Under the pieces are notes generated by a model. The model ran no database searches, was not told the DNA's origin, and saw nothing but the letters and a program-made list of their open reading frames with translations. Of a stretch of DNA of 60,977 bases, positions 9,438 through 19,101 are shown in pieces. Source of the DNA: RUG11237 sp045126515 (GTDB lineage Bacteria; Bacillota; Clostridia; Lachnospirales; Lachnospiraceae); NCBI GenBank assembly GCA_045126515.1, contig JBGVOM010000188.1, positions 1 to 60,977 on the forward strand, in the 5' to 3' direction. The translations under genes and the position numbers were made by a program. Position 1 is the first letter of the stretch, and each line of letters begins with the position of its first letter.

Positions 9438-9734
9438 CTATTCTTCTGAAGAACTCATACGTTCAAACACTAAATCATACCCGTCATTTCCATAATTCAA
9501 AGAACGATTCACTCTACTTATCGTTGCTGTGGAAGCTCCGGTTTTCTCTGCAATCTCTAAATAGGTTTTCTTTTCACGTAACATTCCTGCCACCTCTAAC
9601 CGTTGAGACAAGGATAACAACTCATTTACTGTACATATATCTTCAAAAAAAGCATAACATTCTTCTCTTGTTTCTAAACTTAAAATGGCATCAAACAGCT
9701 GATCTGCCGACTCCGAACGCAATTTTTTATTCAT
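9438..9734 (-). CDS. YerC/YecD family TrpR-related regulator
   Basis: 98 residues, all-helical, with a TrpR-like helix-turn-helix (LEIAEKTGASTATISRVNRSL, about residues 60-80). Members of this family occur throughout Firmicutes, are close in fold to the tryptophan repressor, and their ligand is not known to me. It is read alone between two convergent or divergent neighbours; no tryptophan genes are nearby. Confidence 0.88.
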   Translation of the reverse strand: MNKKLRSESADQLFDAILSLETREECYAFFEDICTVNELLSLSQRLEVAGMLREKKTYLEIAEKTGASTATISRVNRSLNYGNDGYDLVFERMSSSEE

Positions 9735-9802
9735 GTTCCACTACTTCCTTTCGCTTTAGCACTTTACAGTTTAACATATTAAAGTCGAAAAGTCTATAAC
9801 AT

Positions 9803-10513
9803 TTACTTATTTAAAAACGAAAACAACAACTCCCTGTCCGCATTAGCCACCAGCTTTTCCGGAAAATCGATTTCTTCGAAGATTTCGTAGGCTTCTTTGT
9901 GACGACCCACGTAATCAACATAATGAGCATCGCTTCCCACCACTACCGGAACCTGATGTTTTTTACAAAATTGAAGCATTGTAATATCATTTTCTCTTAC
10001 GTTCTCCCGGAAAGAATGAGGCATTAAAGAATTATTGTTTACCTCTAATAATTTATGATATTTTTTTGCTGCCAATACAAGCTCCTCGTAATCCACGGGA
10101 TATTTTCCATCATCCGGATGCCCGATAATATTAACATAAGGATTTTTCATTGCTCCAATAAAAGCTGACATATTCTGCTGTAATGTACCATGGGGAACAC
10201 AAGGCGTGTGCATACTTGCAATCACAATATCCATCTGCCGCAACAACCGCTCCGGCAAATCAACATTCCCCTCATAATTCATAATATTAAGTTCTACACC
10301 AAACAACAGCTGCACTCCATCTTTTTCTCTTGGAAGCACCTTCAAATTACTAAAATAAATTTCCTGGCAGCTTCCAGGCATTTTCGGTGCGTGTTCTGTA
10401 ATTGCCAGAACCTCCAGTTTTCGTTCTGCTGCTGTTTTTGCCATTTCATCGATGGTACTATATGCATGCCCACTTGCCACTGTATGGGTGTGTGTATCTA
10501 AAACATATTTCAT
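9803..10513 (-). CDS. PHP-domain phosphatase (YcdX-like)
   Basis: 236 residues of the polymerase-and-histidinol-phosphatase fold. Metal ligands are visible in DTHTHT (7-12), ITEHAP (about 39-44), the IIGHPDD motif in the second half and GSDAHYVD near the end. YcdX-type proteins are trinuclear-metal phosphoesterases; the substrate here is not predictable. It is separate from the convergent yerC region and divergent from the binding protein at 10645. Confidence 0.85.
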   Translation of the reverse strand: MKYVLDTHTHTVASGHAYSTIDEMAKTAAERKLEVLAITEHAPKMPGSCQEIYFSNLKVLPREKDGVQLLFGVELNIMNYEGNVDLPERLLRQMDIVIASMHTPCVPHGTLQQNMSAFIGAMKNPYVNIIGHPDDGKYPVDYEELVLAAKKYHKLLEVNNNSLMPHSFRENVRENDITMLQFCKKHQVPVVVGSDAHYVDYVGRHKEAYEIFEEIDFPEKLVANADRELLFSFLNK

Positions 10514-10644
10514 AATATTCCTCCTCTTGGTAACGTTTTTTCACTGTTCTAATTATAGTAATTTATTTTTTCTCCGTCAATAAATGTAACACTTTTTCAT
10601 TTTTTCCATACACTATACCAGTATGTGATTATTTGGAGGGTTCT

Positions 10645-11682
10645 ATGAAAAAAAAGAAAAAAATAGTAATTATACCTTTTTTCTGTCTCCTACTTTTCAT
10701 TTTTTCTGGCTGCAGCAGTAAAAAAACAGCTTCCGGGGGGACGACTCTGGTATTAAACGAAGTCGCTCACTCTGTCTTTTATGCACCTCAGTACGTTGCC
10801 ATTGAAGAGGGATATTTCGCTGAGGAAGGTATTGACCTGACACTAACTACAGGATTTGGTGCCGACAAAACCATGACTGCGCTTTTATCTGGAGAGGCGG
10901 ATATTGGATTCATGGGGTCTGAATCTTCTATTTATGTTTATCTTGGAGATACCGATGATTATATTGTGAATTTCGCCCAGCTGACACAACGTGCCGGCAA
11001 CTTTTTAGTCAGTCGTGAAAAAACAGATTCTTTTTCGCTGAATATGCTTCAGGGGAAAGAAATTTTAGGCGGCCGAAAAGGGGGAATGCCGGAAATGGTT
11101 TTTGAATATATACTAAAGAAAAACGGAATGCATCCAAATGATTTAAATATTAATCAGAGTATTGATTTTGGCTCCACTGCCGCAGCTTTTACCGGCGGAC
11201 AGGGGGACTATACCATAGAGTTTGAACCATCCGCCACCTTAATAGAACAAGAAGGAAAGGGCTATGTAGTTGCTTCTCTTGGTGTAGAATCCGGCTATGT
11301 TCCTTACACTGCTTACAGTGCAAAAAAGAGTTTTATAGCCTCAAATCCGGATACTATACTTGCTTTCACCAAAGCACTACAGCGCGGTATGGACTATGTA
11401 AACACCCACTCTGCTGAAGAAATCGCCAAAGTTATTTCTCCTCAGTTTTCCGACACAGACAAAGAAACTTTAGTAACTATCCTAAACCGCTACTTAGAAC
11501 AAGACACCTGGAAAGACAATCTGATTTTTGAAGAAAAAAGCTTTACCTTATTACAAAATATCTTAGAGGAAGCCGGTGAATTAAGCCAACGTGTCCCTTA
11601 CGAAGATATTGTAACTACTGAATTTGCCACACAGGCAGTCAAGGGAGATTCTTCTGACAGTGTCGCAACAGTAACACCGTAA
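10645..11682 (+). CDS. Orphan NMT1/SsuA-like ABC substrate-binding lipoprotein
   Basis: 345 residues. Lipoprotein signal with lipobox FSGC, then an NMT1/ThiY-type fold: HSVFYAPQYVAIEEGYFAEEGID, then GEADIGFMGSE. I start at the ATG at 10645 because GGAGG lies at 10635-10639; an in-frame TTG at 10633 would put the ribosome site inside the gene. Such proteins deliver nitrogen- or sulfur-containing organics (pyrimidine precursors, sulfonates) to a permease/ATPase pair. None is adjacent. The only SsuBC-like pair in the window is at 39.3-40.9 kb, next to another binding protein. It ends with a strong terminator. Confidence 0.82.
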   Translation: MKKKKKIVIIPFFCLLLFIFSGCSSKKTASGGTTLVLNEVAHSVFYAPQYVAIEEGYFAEEGIDLTLTTGFGADKTMTALLSGEADIGFMGSESSIYVYLGDTDDYIVNFAQLTQRAGNFLVSREKTDSFSLNMLQGKEILGGRKGGMPEMVFEYILKKNGMHPNDLNINQSIDFGSTAAAFTGGQGDYTIEFEPSATLIEQEGKGYVVASLGVESGYVPYTAYSAKKSFIASNPDTILAFTKALQRGMDYVNTHSAEEIAKVISPQFSDTDKETLVTILNRYLEQDTWKDNLIFEEKSFTLLQNILEEAGELSQRVPYEDIVTTEFATQAVKGDSSDSVATVTP

Positions 11683-11707
11683 CTTTCTTCTTTTATTGAC
11701 TATCAAT

Positions 11708-11753
11708 ATGAGCTGTTCATTCAAGAAGGAATGAAACAGCTCATATATTTTTG
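11708..11753 (+). terminator. Rho-independent terminator
   Basis: Long stem: ATGAGCTGTT pairs with AACAGCTCAT, plus inner CATTC/GAATG, followed by ATATTTTTG. It ends the orphan binding-protein transcript and sits between convergent genes. Confidence 0.85.
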
Positions 11754-11768
11754 TTTGGCTTAATTTAC

Positions 11769-12401
11769 CTATCCACATATCTTTCTTTTACGGCAAATAC
11801 ACATATTTTTAACCTGACACAAATACCCATTTGCGTTCTCCACATGATAGTCATAATATCCCTTTTCTTCTTCATCAAACCGTTCCATAATTGCCATGAT
11901 ACTGCCACCATGTATTACAAAAACAATCTGCTCATAGCCCTGTTCTTCCGCTTTCTTCATATGAAAGACAAATGCCTGCTGGCAGCGTTCCTTCCATTTC
12001 ACAATATTATCACCTTCCGGAAAATCCATGGTTCCGTTACTGTCAATCCATTTCTGATATAAAGGTTCCTCCTTTAATTCCAGATAATTTTTATTTTCAA
12101 AGAGTCCAAAATCACACTCCCGCAGTCTGTCATCCACTATGGTTGCAATACACTGGTCTTCTTTTTCCTCGGTTTTCCATAAATTCAGTAACTCTGCGGT
12201 CTGCCTGCAGCGCTTCATTGGGCTAACTGCTACATACATTTTTTTTACTTCTTTTCCCAGTACACCCTCTAGTAGCAGCTGTTCCTTTAAAATTTCTACC
12301 TGTGCCTTTCCCTGTTCTGATAAATCTTCATCCGTAATACCGATGTATCTTTTCTTTTCATTTCCAAAAGTCATACCATGACGAAGCAATACTAGTTTCA
12401 T
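11769..12401 (-). CDS. Histidine phosphatase family protein
   Basis: 210 residues with the phosphoglycerate-mutase-like active site LLRHGMT (about 4-10, phospho-accepting His8), a second-half VIHGGSIMAI motif carrying the other catalytic His, and a conserved SPMKRCRQTAELL. This subgroup includes alpha-ribazole phosphatase and broad sugar-phosphate phosphatases. No cobalamin genes are nearby, so the substrate is open. It follows the 85-residue gene by 4 bases and is the last gene of the uvrB operon. Confidence 0.82.
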   Translation of the reverse strand: MKLVLLRHGMTFGNEKKRYIGITDEDLSEQGKAQVEILKEQLLLEGVLGKEVKKMYVAVSPMKRCRQTAELLNLWKTEEKEDQCIATIVDDRLRECDFGLFENKNYLELKEEPLYQKWIDSNGTMDFPEGDNIVKWKERCQQAFVFHMKKAEEQGYEQIVFVIHGGSIMAIMERFDEEEKGYYDYHVENANGYLCQVKNMCICRKRKICG

Positions 12402-12405
12402 TAAA

Positions 12406-12663
12406 CTAACCTTCTACAATAAGAAATCTGCCATCCGGAAGAGCAAAAACTTCTTCTGACCCCTGAATTTCTTCTATGGTCATGCCACTGATGTCAATAC
12501 CACATTCTTCCCAGTATGCTTTTACCTCTTTTGCATTCTTACAGACCACTGCCATACAGTCCTCTAAAAATTCTTCTGCTTCCTCCAAGGTTTCTGCTAC
12601 CTTTTCCGGAAATAATTTCAACTGATTATCTAAAAAGCACTGTAAACACATTTCATCATACAT
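12406..12663 (-). CDS. Conserved-looking 85-residue protein of unknown function
   Basis: Soluble, acidic and mostly helical, ending in a beta-like ALPDGRFLIVEG. Cys6 and Cys9 at the N-terminus (MCLQCF), Cys36 and Cys41, and Cys54 give five cysteines in 85 residues, which could form a metal or redox site. I do not recognise the family. Its position between a HAD phosphatase and a histidine phosphatase with 4- and 20-base gaps indicates a co-translated small protein. Confidence 0.7.
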   Translation of the reverse strand: MYDEMCLQCFLDNQLKLFPEKVAETLEEAEEFLEDCMAVVCKNAKEVKAYWEECGIDISGMTIEEIQGSEEVFALPDGRFLIVEG

Positions 12664-12683
12664 TCTCTTATCCTCCCTTTTCT

Positions 12684-13502
12684 TTAAATTTCCTTTTCCT
12701 GTTCTAGCTTGTCTGCCACTTGTTGTAACAAACGAATCACTCCCTGCTTTTCCGGTGCTTCTGCAAGATGTGCCGCCTGATTCTGTACTTCTTTCGTGGC
12801 GTTTTCTACCGCAAAGCTGTATTTAGCCTCAGCAAACATCCCAACATCGTTGGTATTATCACCAAAAACCATAGTTTCTTCTTTTGAAATACCCATTACC
12901 TGCTGAATAGATGCTATGGCGCTTCCCTTATCTACACCTGCCGGCATAAAATCCACCCAGTTAGTTCCGGAACGCAGTGCCTTCAACTGGCTCTGCCATT
13001 CAGGAATCATTTTATCTGCTGCATCCTGAATATTTGTTTTATGATACAGAGAAACTTTCAACACGTCATCACATTCTTCTAAAATATCCTTTACCGGAGT
13101 TATTTCATAATGATATCCATTTACCAGCAAATCCCTGAATTCCTTATTGTCCACTTCCACATAAGCGGTATCTTTCGATTCTGCCATAAAGCAATAACCA
13201 TCTTTTTCCATGGAACGGATTTCTTTTATCAAAGATTCTAAAATATCTTTTGGCATACGATGCTCTTTAATATCATAATCACGGCATCGGATATAGGAAC
13301 CATTTCCCGACACAAAAATCACATTTTCTGCCTTTTCCTTAAATAAACGGTACATGCTTTTGTACTGCCTTCCGCTGGCAGCTACAAACATAATTCCCAA
13401 ATTTTTCAGTCTGTCAATCACTTCTCCTAATTCCTTTGGAAATTCATGGGTTCCTTCCGTAATTAACGTTCCATCAATATCGCTTGCAATGAGTTTAATC
13501 AT
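12684..13502 (-). CDS. HAD superfamily Cof-type phosphatase
   Basis: 272 residues. Motif I is SDIDGTL (about 8-14) with nucleophile Asp and acid/base Asp, motif II is VAASGRQY, and motif IV is VFGDNTNDVGMF. A type IIB cap lies between residues about 85 and 185. Cof-type enzymes dephosphorylate sugar phosphates, flavin or pyridoxal phosphates; the substrate cannot be named. It overlaps the end of maf by 4 bases (ATGA). Confidence 0.88.
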   Translation of the reverse strand: MIKLIASDIDGTLITEGTHEFPKELGEVIDRLKNLGIMFVAASGRQYKSMYRLFKEKAENVIFVSGNGSYIRCRDYDIKEHRMPKDILESLIKEIRSMEKDGYCFMAESKDTAYVEVDNKEFRDLLVNGYHYEITPVKDILEECDDVLKVSLYHKTNIQDAADKMIPEWQSQLKALRSGTNWVDFMPAGVDKGSAIASIQQVMGISKEETMVFGDNTNDVGMFAEAKYSFAVENATKEVQNQAAHLAEAPEKQGVIRLLQQVADKLEQEKEI

Positions 13503-14074
13503 ATCGTTTTCTCCTGTTTTAATTCCTGATACAAACGTGCCACAGGCAAACCTACTACATTATTATAATCACCAGTAATCTCTTTCACATATTTCGCACC
13601 GATGCCCTGAATACCATAGCTTCCTGCTTTATCCATAGGTTCTCCCGTATTTACATAATCTTCGATTTCCTTTTCTGACATTTCATAGAAAGTTACTTTC
13701 GTACATTCATGGAATTTTTTTCTTTCCTCTGTTCCATCCGGATGCATTTTTATAAGCACTACTCCAGTATACACTTCGTGGGTATTTCCCTGAAGTTTTT
13801 GCAACATCTCTTTTGCCTCTTCCTTACTTTTAGGTTTCTCTAAAATACTGTCTTTCCATGCCACCACCGTATCTGCACCTATGACAATCACCGGCTCTGT
13901 CACATGAGCCGCCACTGCTTCTGCTTTTTGCATGGCATGTTCTTCCACTATCTCATATGGCAGAGTAACGGAAACCGGTGCTTCTCCACCGCAAGACATA
14001 ACTTCAAACTCCATTCCAACCTGTTTTAATAATTCTTTTCTTCTTGGTGATTCCGATGCTAAAATAAGCTTCAT
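13499..14074 (-). CDS. maf: Maf-like nucleoside triphosphate pyrophosphatase
   Basis: 191 residues. The signature ASESPRRKELL (about 6-16) and VIVIGADTVV with catalytic Asp are present. Maf proteins hydrolyse non-canonical or excess nucleotides (dTTP, UTP and modified forms) to the monophosphate. Placement directly after uvrA (15-base gap) fits a nucleotide-sanitation role in a DNA-damage operon. Confidence 0.92.
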   Translation of the reverse strand: MKLILASESPRRKELLKQVGMEFEVMSCGGEAPVSVTLPYEIVEEHAMQKAEAVAAHVTEPVIVIGADTVVAWKDSILEKPKSKEEAKEMLQKLQGNTHEVYTGVVLIKMHPDGTEERKKFHECTKVTFYEMSEKEIEDYVNTGEPMDKAGSYGIQGIGAKYVKEITGDYNNVVGLPVARLYQELKQEKTI

Positions 14075-14089
14075 TGGTATCCTCCTGCT

Positions 14090-16927
14090 TTATTTTTCCA
14101 GATATTTCTTGATATATTTTCCAGTGTAAGATTTTTTGCATTTTGTAATTTCTTCCGGTGTACCGGCAGCCACAATAGTTCCACCACCTTCGCCGCCTTC
14201 TGGTCCGATATCAATAATATAATCCGCCGTTTTAATTACGTCAAGATTATGTTCAATAACCACCACCGTATTTCCACCTTCTGCCAGCTGCTGTAATATT
14301 TCCACTAATTTGTGTACATCAGCAAAATGAAGTCCGGTTGTTGGCTCATCTAAAATATAAATGGTTTTTCCCGTGCTTCTCTTACTCAATTCGGTGGCAA
14401 GCTTAATTCTCTGTGCTTCTCCACCGGAAAGTGTGGTAGATGGCTGACCCAGCCTCACATAGGAAAGTCCCACATCATTTAAAGTTTTGATTTTTCGGTA
14501 GATGGATGGAACATTTTCAAAGAATTTCATAGCTTCTTCCACGGTCATATCCAGCACGTCATAAATGCTCTTTCCCTTGTATTTCACTTCCAAAGTTTCT
14601 CTGTTGTAACGCTTTCCGCCACAAACCTCACAAGGAACATAAACATCCGGCAGGAAATGCATTTCTATCTTTAGGATTCCATCACCGTTGCAGGCTTCAC
14701 ATCGTCCTCCTTTTACATTAAAACTGAATCTTCCCTTTTTATAGCCCTTAGCCTTCGCATCTGCCGTTGCCGCAAATAAATCGCGAATCTGGTCAAATAC
14801 TCCCGTATAAGTAGCAGGGTTAGAACGTGGAGTTCTTCCGATTGGCGACTGATCAATATCAATCACCTTATCCAACTGCTCAATACCTTGAATTTCTTTG
14901 TGCTTTCCCGGAATCGTTCTGGCACGGTTTAATTTTTTTGCCAAAGTTTTATATAAAATTTCATTGACCAGAGAACTTTTTCCTGACCCCGACACTCCGG
15001 TAACGCAGGTCATGACTCCTAAAGGAATATTCACATTAATATTCTTTAAATTGTTTTCTGCCGCACCAATGATTTTTAGGAAACCAGTGGGTTTCTTTCT
15101 CACACTTGGCACTGGAATCTTCTTTCTTCCACTTAAATAGTCTCCCGTTACGGAATGTTCATTTGCCATAATTTCCTGGGCATTTCCAGTGGCAACCACC
15201 TGACCACCATGTTCTCCTGCTCCTGGTCCGATATCTACAATGTAATCTGCCGCAAACATAGTATCTTCATCATGTTCTACCACAATCAATGTATTTCCCA
15301 AATCTTTTAAATGTTTTAAAGTAGCAATCAACTTATCGTTGTCACGCTGGTGAAGTCCAATGCTTGGCTCGTCCAAAATATAGGCAACCCCTACCAGCCC
15401 TGACCCAATCTGCGTTGCAAGACGGATTCTCTGCGCCTCTCCGCCTGATAAGGTTCCGGTAGCTCTGGAAAGACTTAAGTATTCCAACCCCACATCCATC
15501 AAAAATTTCACACGGGCTTTGATTTCTTTTAGTATCTGGGCGCCAATCAGCTGTTGCTGTTTTGTCAGCTCCAGTCCATCAAGATAGTGAATCAACTGTT
15601 TCACAGACATGGATGTTACTTCATGGATATTTTTATCTCCCACAGTTACCGCAAGGGATTCTTTTTTCAAGCGCTGTCCTTTACAGGTTTTACAAGGTGT
15701 AATCCTCATGAAACTTTCATATTCTGCTTTCATTGTGTCAGAACCCGTTTCCCTGTAACGCTTCTGCATATTGCTAATCAGCCCCTCAAAGGCCACATCA
15801 TAGACACCTTCTCCTCGCTGACCTTTGTAATTCACTTTCACAACCTTGCCGTCAGTTCCATTGATAATTACATCCTGTATATTTTCCGGCAATTCTTCGA
15901 AAGGAGTGTTCAAATCAAAATCATATTCCTTAGCAAGTGCCTGCAAAATAGCATTGGTGAAACTCCCCTTATCTGAGCTTGACTGCCATCCCATAGCAAC
16001 AATTGCCCCATCTGCCAGACTGACTGACTTATCAGGAATCATCAAATCTGCGTCAAATTCCATTTTATATCCCAGTCCAAAGCAGTCCGGACAAGCTCCA
16101 AAAGGGTTATTAAACGAAAAACTTCTAGGTTCAATTTCATTGATACTTACATCACAGTCAGGACAGGAAAAGCTCTGGCTGAAATTCATTGGTTCTCCAC
16201 CAATGATATCTACAATCAGCAGACCCTCTGCCAAATCCAGCACATTCTCAATAGAATCTGTCAGACGTTTTTCAATTCCTTCTTTCACCACCAGTCGGTC
16301 TACTACAACTTCTATATCATGTTTTTTATTCTTGTCTAATTTAATCTCCTCGGACAACTCATACATGCTGCCATCCACACGAACTCGTACATATCCGCTT
16401 TTCTTAATTTGTGCAAAAAGCTTTACATGCTCGCCCTTTCTCCCACGAACCACCGGTGCCAGTAACTGAATTTTCGTTCTTTCCGGCAATTCCATAATTC
16501 TGTCCACCATCTGGTCTACTGTCTGTTTTTTTATTTCTCTGCCACACTTTGGACAATGGGGAATTCCAATCCTTGCATAAAGCAAACGAAAATAATCATA
16601 AATCTCCGTCACTGTTCCAACGGTAGAACGCGGATTACGATTTGTGGATTTCTGGTCAATAGATATGGCCGGAGATAATCCTTCAATGCTTTCCACTTCC
16701 GGCTTCTCCATCTGCCCTAAGAACTGCCTTGCATAAGAAGACAAGGATTCCATATATCTTCTCTGTCCCTCTGCATAAATTGTGTCAAATGCAAGAGATG
16801 ACTTACCGGAACCACTTAATCCTGTCAATACTACAAATTCGTTTCTTGGAATATCCAAGTCAATATGCTTCAAATTGTGTTCACTGGCACCACGTATTTT
16901 TATATATTGTCTGTTGTTTTCGTTCAT
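14090..16927 (-). CDS. uvrA: Excinuclease ABC subunit A
   Basis: 945 residues, the standard UvrA length. Two ABC ATPase modules are present: GLSGSGKSSLAFDT near residue 31 and GVSGSGKSSLVNEI near residue 640, each with a LSGGEAQRI signature. Zinc-binding cysteine pairs are visible (CPKCG; CPDCD with CPDCFGLG; CEACNGDG with CEVCGGKRYN). It recognises DNA lesions and loads UvrB. It follows uvrB by 10 bases. Confidence 0.98.
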   Translation of the reverse strand: MNENNRQYIKIRGASEHNLKHIDLDIPRNEFVVLTGLSGSGKSSLAFDTIYAEGQRRYMESLSSYARQFLGQMEKPEVESIEGLSPAISIDQKSTNRNPRSTVGTVTEIYDYFRLLYARIGIPHCPKCGREIKKQTVDQMVDRIMELPERTKIQLLAPVVRGRKGEHVKLFAQIKKSGYVRVRVDGSMYELSEEIKLDKNKKHDIEVVVDRLVVKEGIEKRLTDSIENVLDLAEGLLIVDIIGGEPMNFSQSFSCPDCDVSINEIEPRSFSFNNPFGACPDCFGLGYKMEFDADLMIPDKSVSLADGAIVAMGWQSSSDKGSFTNAILQALAKEYDFDLNTPFEELPENIQDVIINGTDGKVVKVNYKGQRGEGVYDVAFEGLISNMQKRYRETGSDTMKAEYESFMRITPCKTCKGQRLKKESLAVTVGDKNIHEVTSMSVKQLIHYLDGLELTKQQQLIGAQILKEIKARVKFLMDVGLEYLSLSRATGTLSGGEAQRIRLATQIGSGLVGVAYILDEPSIGLHQRDNDKLIATLKHLKDLGNTLIVVEHDEDTMFAADYIVDIGPGAGEHGGQVVATGNAQEIMANEHSVTGDYLSGRKKIPVPSVRKKPTGFLKIIGAAENNLKNINVNIPLGVMTCVTGVSGSGKSSLVNEILYKTLAKKLNRARTIPGKHKEIQGIEQLDKVIDIDQSPIGRTPRSNPATYTGVFDQIRDLFAATADAKAKGYKKGRFSFNVKGGRCEACNGDGILKIEMHFLPDVYVPCEVCGGKRYNRETLEVKYKGKSIYDVLDMTVEEAMKFFENVPSIYRKIKTLNDVGLSYVRLGQPSTTLSGGEAQRIKLATELSKRSTGKTIYILDEPTTGLHFADVHKLVEILQQLAEGGNTVVVIEHNLDVIKTADYIIDIGPEGGEGGGTIVAAGTPEEITKCKKSYTGKYIKKYLEK

Positions 16928-16937
16928 GACTGCTCCT

Positions 16938-18926
16938 TTATTTTTCTATATCGCTTAAATGAATCTTTAACTCCAACATCTTATCCCGCAGTTCTGCCGC
17001 TGCCTCAAAGTTCAGCTCTGCCGCTGCCTTCTTCATCTTCTTATCAATATCCTTAATTAACTTTTCTAATTCTTTCTTACTCATGGATTCCGGATCTTTC
17101 GTAAGCTTTTCTTCCTCTTTAGCAATTTCCTTGGAAATACTGATTAAATCTCTGACGCTTTTCTTAATGGTCTGTGGAGTAATTCCATGTTCCTCATTAT
17201 ACTGCTGCTGAATTTTTCTTCTGCGTTCTGTTTCAGAAATAGCATTTTTCATAGAATCCGTCATCGTATCCGCATACATGATAACGTGGCCTTCCGCATT
17301 TCTTGCGGCACGCCCTACGGTCTGTATCAGGGAGGTTTCCGAACGAAGAAATCCTTCCTTATCTGCATCTAATATGGCAACCAGACTAATTTCAGGAATA
17401 TCCAAACCTTCTCGTAATAAATTAATTCCAACTAAAACGTCAAATACATCCAAACGCATATCGCGGATAATCTCCGCGCGCTCTAATGTATCAATATCCG
17501 AATGAAGATATTTTACCCTGATTCCTACTTCCCGCATATATTCGGTCAAATCTTCTGCCATCTTTTTTGTCAGAGTCGTTACTAATACTTTATTATGCTT
17601 TTCTATTTCCTTATTTACTTCACCAATAAGGTCATCAATCTGACCTTCTATAGGTCTCACAGAAATCTCCGGATCCAACAGTCCGGTAGGTCTTATAATC
17701 TGTTCTGTCCTCAACAGTTCATGTTCTCCCTCATATACAGAAGGAGTTGCAGACACAAACATCATCTGGCATATCTTACTTTCAAATTCTTCAAAATTAA
17801 GCGGCCTGTTGTCTTTGGCAGACGGCAGACGAAAACCATAATCTACCAACGTATTTTTTCTGGACTGATCTCCAAAAAACATTCCTCTTACCTGCGGTAT
17901 CGTAATATGTGACTCATCTACGATAATCAGGAAATCATCCGGGAAATAATCCATCAGGGTATGAGGCGGTGCTCCTGCCGGCATATTATTTAGATGTCTG
18001 GAATAGTTCTCGATACCGGAGCAAAATCCTGTTTCTCTCAGCATTTCCATATCGTAATGAGTTCTCTCTGCAATTCGCTGTGCTTCTAACAGCTTATCTT
18101 CACTTTTAAAATAAGCGACCTGTTCTTCTAATTCCTTTTCAATATCCTCCACTGCCCGGTTAATCTTTTCCTGTGGCACCACGTAATGAGAGGCTGGAAA
18201 AATTGCCACATGTTCTAATGCACCTTTAATTTCTCCGGTAAGCACATCAATTTCTGTAATCCTGTCAATCTCATCTCCAAAAAATTCAATACGAATGGCA
18301 GTATCTGAAAAGTTTGCAGGAATTATCTCCACCACATCTCCGTGGACCCTGAAAGAACCTCGTTTGAAATCCATTTCATTTCTAGTATACTGGATATCTA
18401 CCAGTTCCCGCAAAACATCATCTCTATTCTTCTCCATTCCCGGCCGCAGCGAAATCATCATTCCCATATAATCTTCCGGACTTCCCAAACCATAAATACA
18501 GGAAACACTGGCAATTACAATAACATCTTTTCGCTCTGTCAGGGACGAAGTAGCTGACAAACGCAGTTTATCAATTTCGTCATTTACTGCGGAATCCTTG
18601 GCAATATAGGTATCGGTGGATGGAACATAGGCTTCCGGTTGGTAGTAATCGTAGTAGGACACAAAGTATTCTACCGCATTCTCAGGGAAGAATTCCTTGA
18701 ATTCACTATACAGCTGTCCAGCCAATGTTTTATTATGGGCAATAATAAGCGTCGGCTTATTTAATGCCTGTATTACATTTGCCATGGTAAAGGTCTTACC
18801 TGAACCGGTAACACCAAGCAAAGTCTGAAACTGGTTGCCCTCTTTAAAGCCCTTCACAAGCTCCGCAATTGCCTGTGGCTGATCACCTGTGGGCTGATAT
18901 GGGGCATGTAATTTAAATTTGTCCAT
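16938..18926 (-). CDS. uvrB: Excinuclease ABC subunit B
   Basis: 662 residues. Walker A (GVTGSGKTFTMANV, about 39-52), the beta-hairpin region with YYDYYQPEAYVP, DESH Walker B, and a C-terminal UVR domain (about 625-660, MKKAAAELNFEAAAELRDKM) that contacts UvrC. First gene of a six-gene minus-strand run uvrB-uvrA-maf-HAD-orf-phosphatase. A promoter with a LexA-like box lies upstream. Confidence 0.98.
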   Translation of the reverse strand: MDKFKLHAPYQPTGDQPQAIAELVKGFKEGNQFQTLLGVTGSGKTFTMANVIQALNKPTLIIAHNKTLAGQLYSEFKEFFPENAVEYFVSYYDYYQPEAYVPSTDTYIAKDSAVNDEIDKLRLSATSSLTERKDVIVIASVSCIYGLGSPEDYMGMMISLRPGMEKNRDDVLRELVDIQYTRNEMDFKRGSFRVHGDVVEIIPANFSDTAIRIEFFGDEIDRITEIDVLTGEIKGALEHVAIFPASHYVVPQEKINRAVEDIEKELEEQVAYFKSEDKLLEAQRIAERTHYDMEMLRETGFCSGIENYSRHLNNMPAGAPPHTLMDYFPDDFLIIVDESHITIPQVRGMFFGDQSRKNTLVDYGFRLPSAKDNRPLNFEEFESKICQMMFVSATPSVYEGEHELLRTEQIIRPTGLLDPEISVRPIEGQIDDLIGEVNKEIEKHNKVLVTTLTKKMAEDLTEYMREVGIRVKYLHSDIDTLERAEIIRDMRLDVFDVLVGINLLREGLDIPEISLVAILDADKEGFLRSETSLIQTVGRAARNAEGHVIMYADTMTDSMKNAISETERRRKIQQQYNEEHGITPQTIKKSVRDLISISKEIAKEEEKLTKDPESMSKKELEKLIKDIDKKMKKAAAELNFEAAAELRDKMLELKIHLSDIEK

Positions 18927-18996
18927 AAAAGCTCTCCTTTTCTATAGTAACCAAAAGTAGAATTATCCATTTAAAGCACTTTATACCCTCCTTGTA

Positions 18997-19037
18997 AGTA
19001 TAACATACATTTAGTTTTTTGTACAGAACATTTGTTT
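18997..19037 (-). promoter_or_regulatory. uvrB promoter with LexA-like SOS box
   Basis: On the minus strand a TGTACA -35 (19020-19025) and TATACT -10 (18997-19002) are spaced 17 bases. Immediately upstream of the -35, at 19026-19037, the sequence read on the plus strand is GAACATTTGTTT, close to the Gram-positive LexA site GAAC-N4-GTTC. It differs in the last base of the right arm. This fits SOS control of the whole uvrB operon. Confidence 0.65.
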
Positions 19038-19064
19038 GTTTTTATGGTGCTTTGCAAAATAGAA

Positions 19065-19093
19065 TAGGATTCGATTTTACAAATCGAACCCCA
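19065..19093 (-). terminator. Probable terminator of the large secreted-protein gene
   Basis: TTCGATTT/AAATCGAA stem with a 3-base loop just after the stop at 19102, flanked by GG/CC with a single bulge, then a T-rich tail on the minus strand. Weaker than the other terminators here. Confidence 0.55.
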
Positions 19094-19101
19094 TCCACAC
19101 T

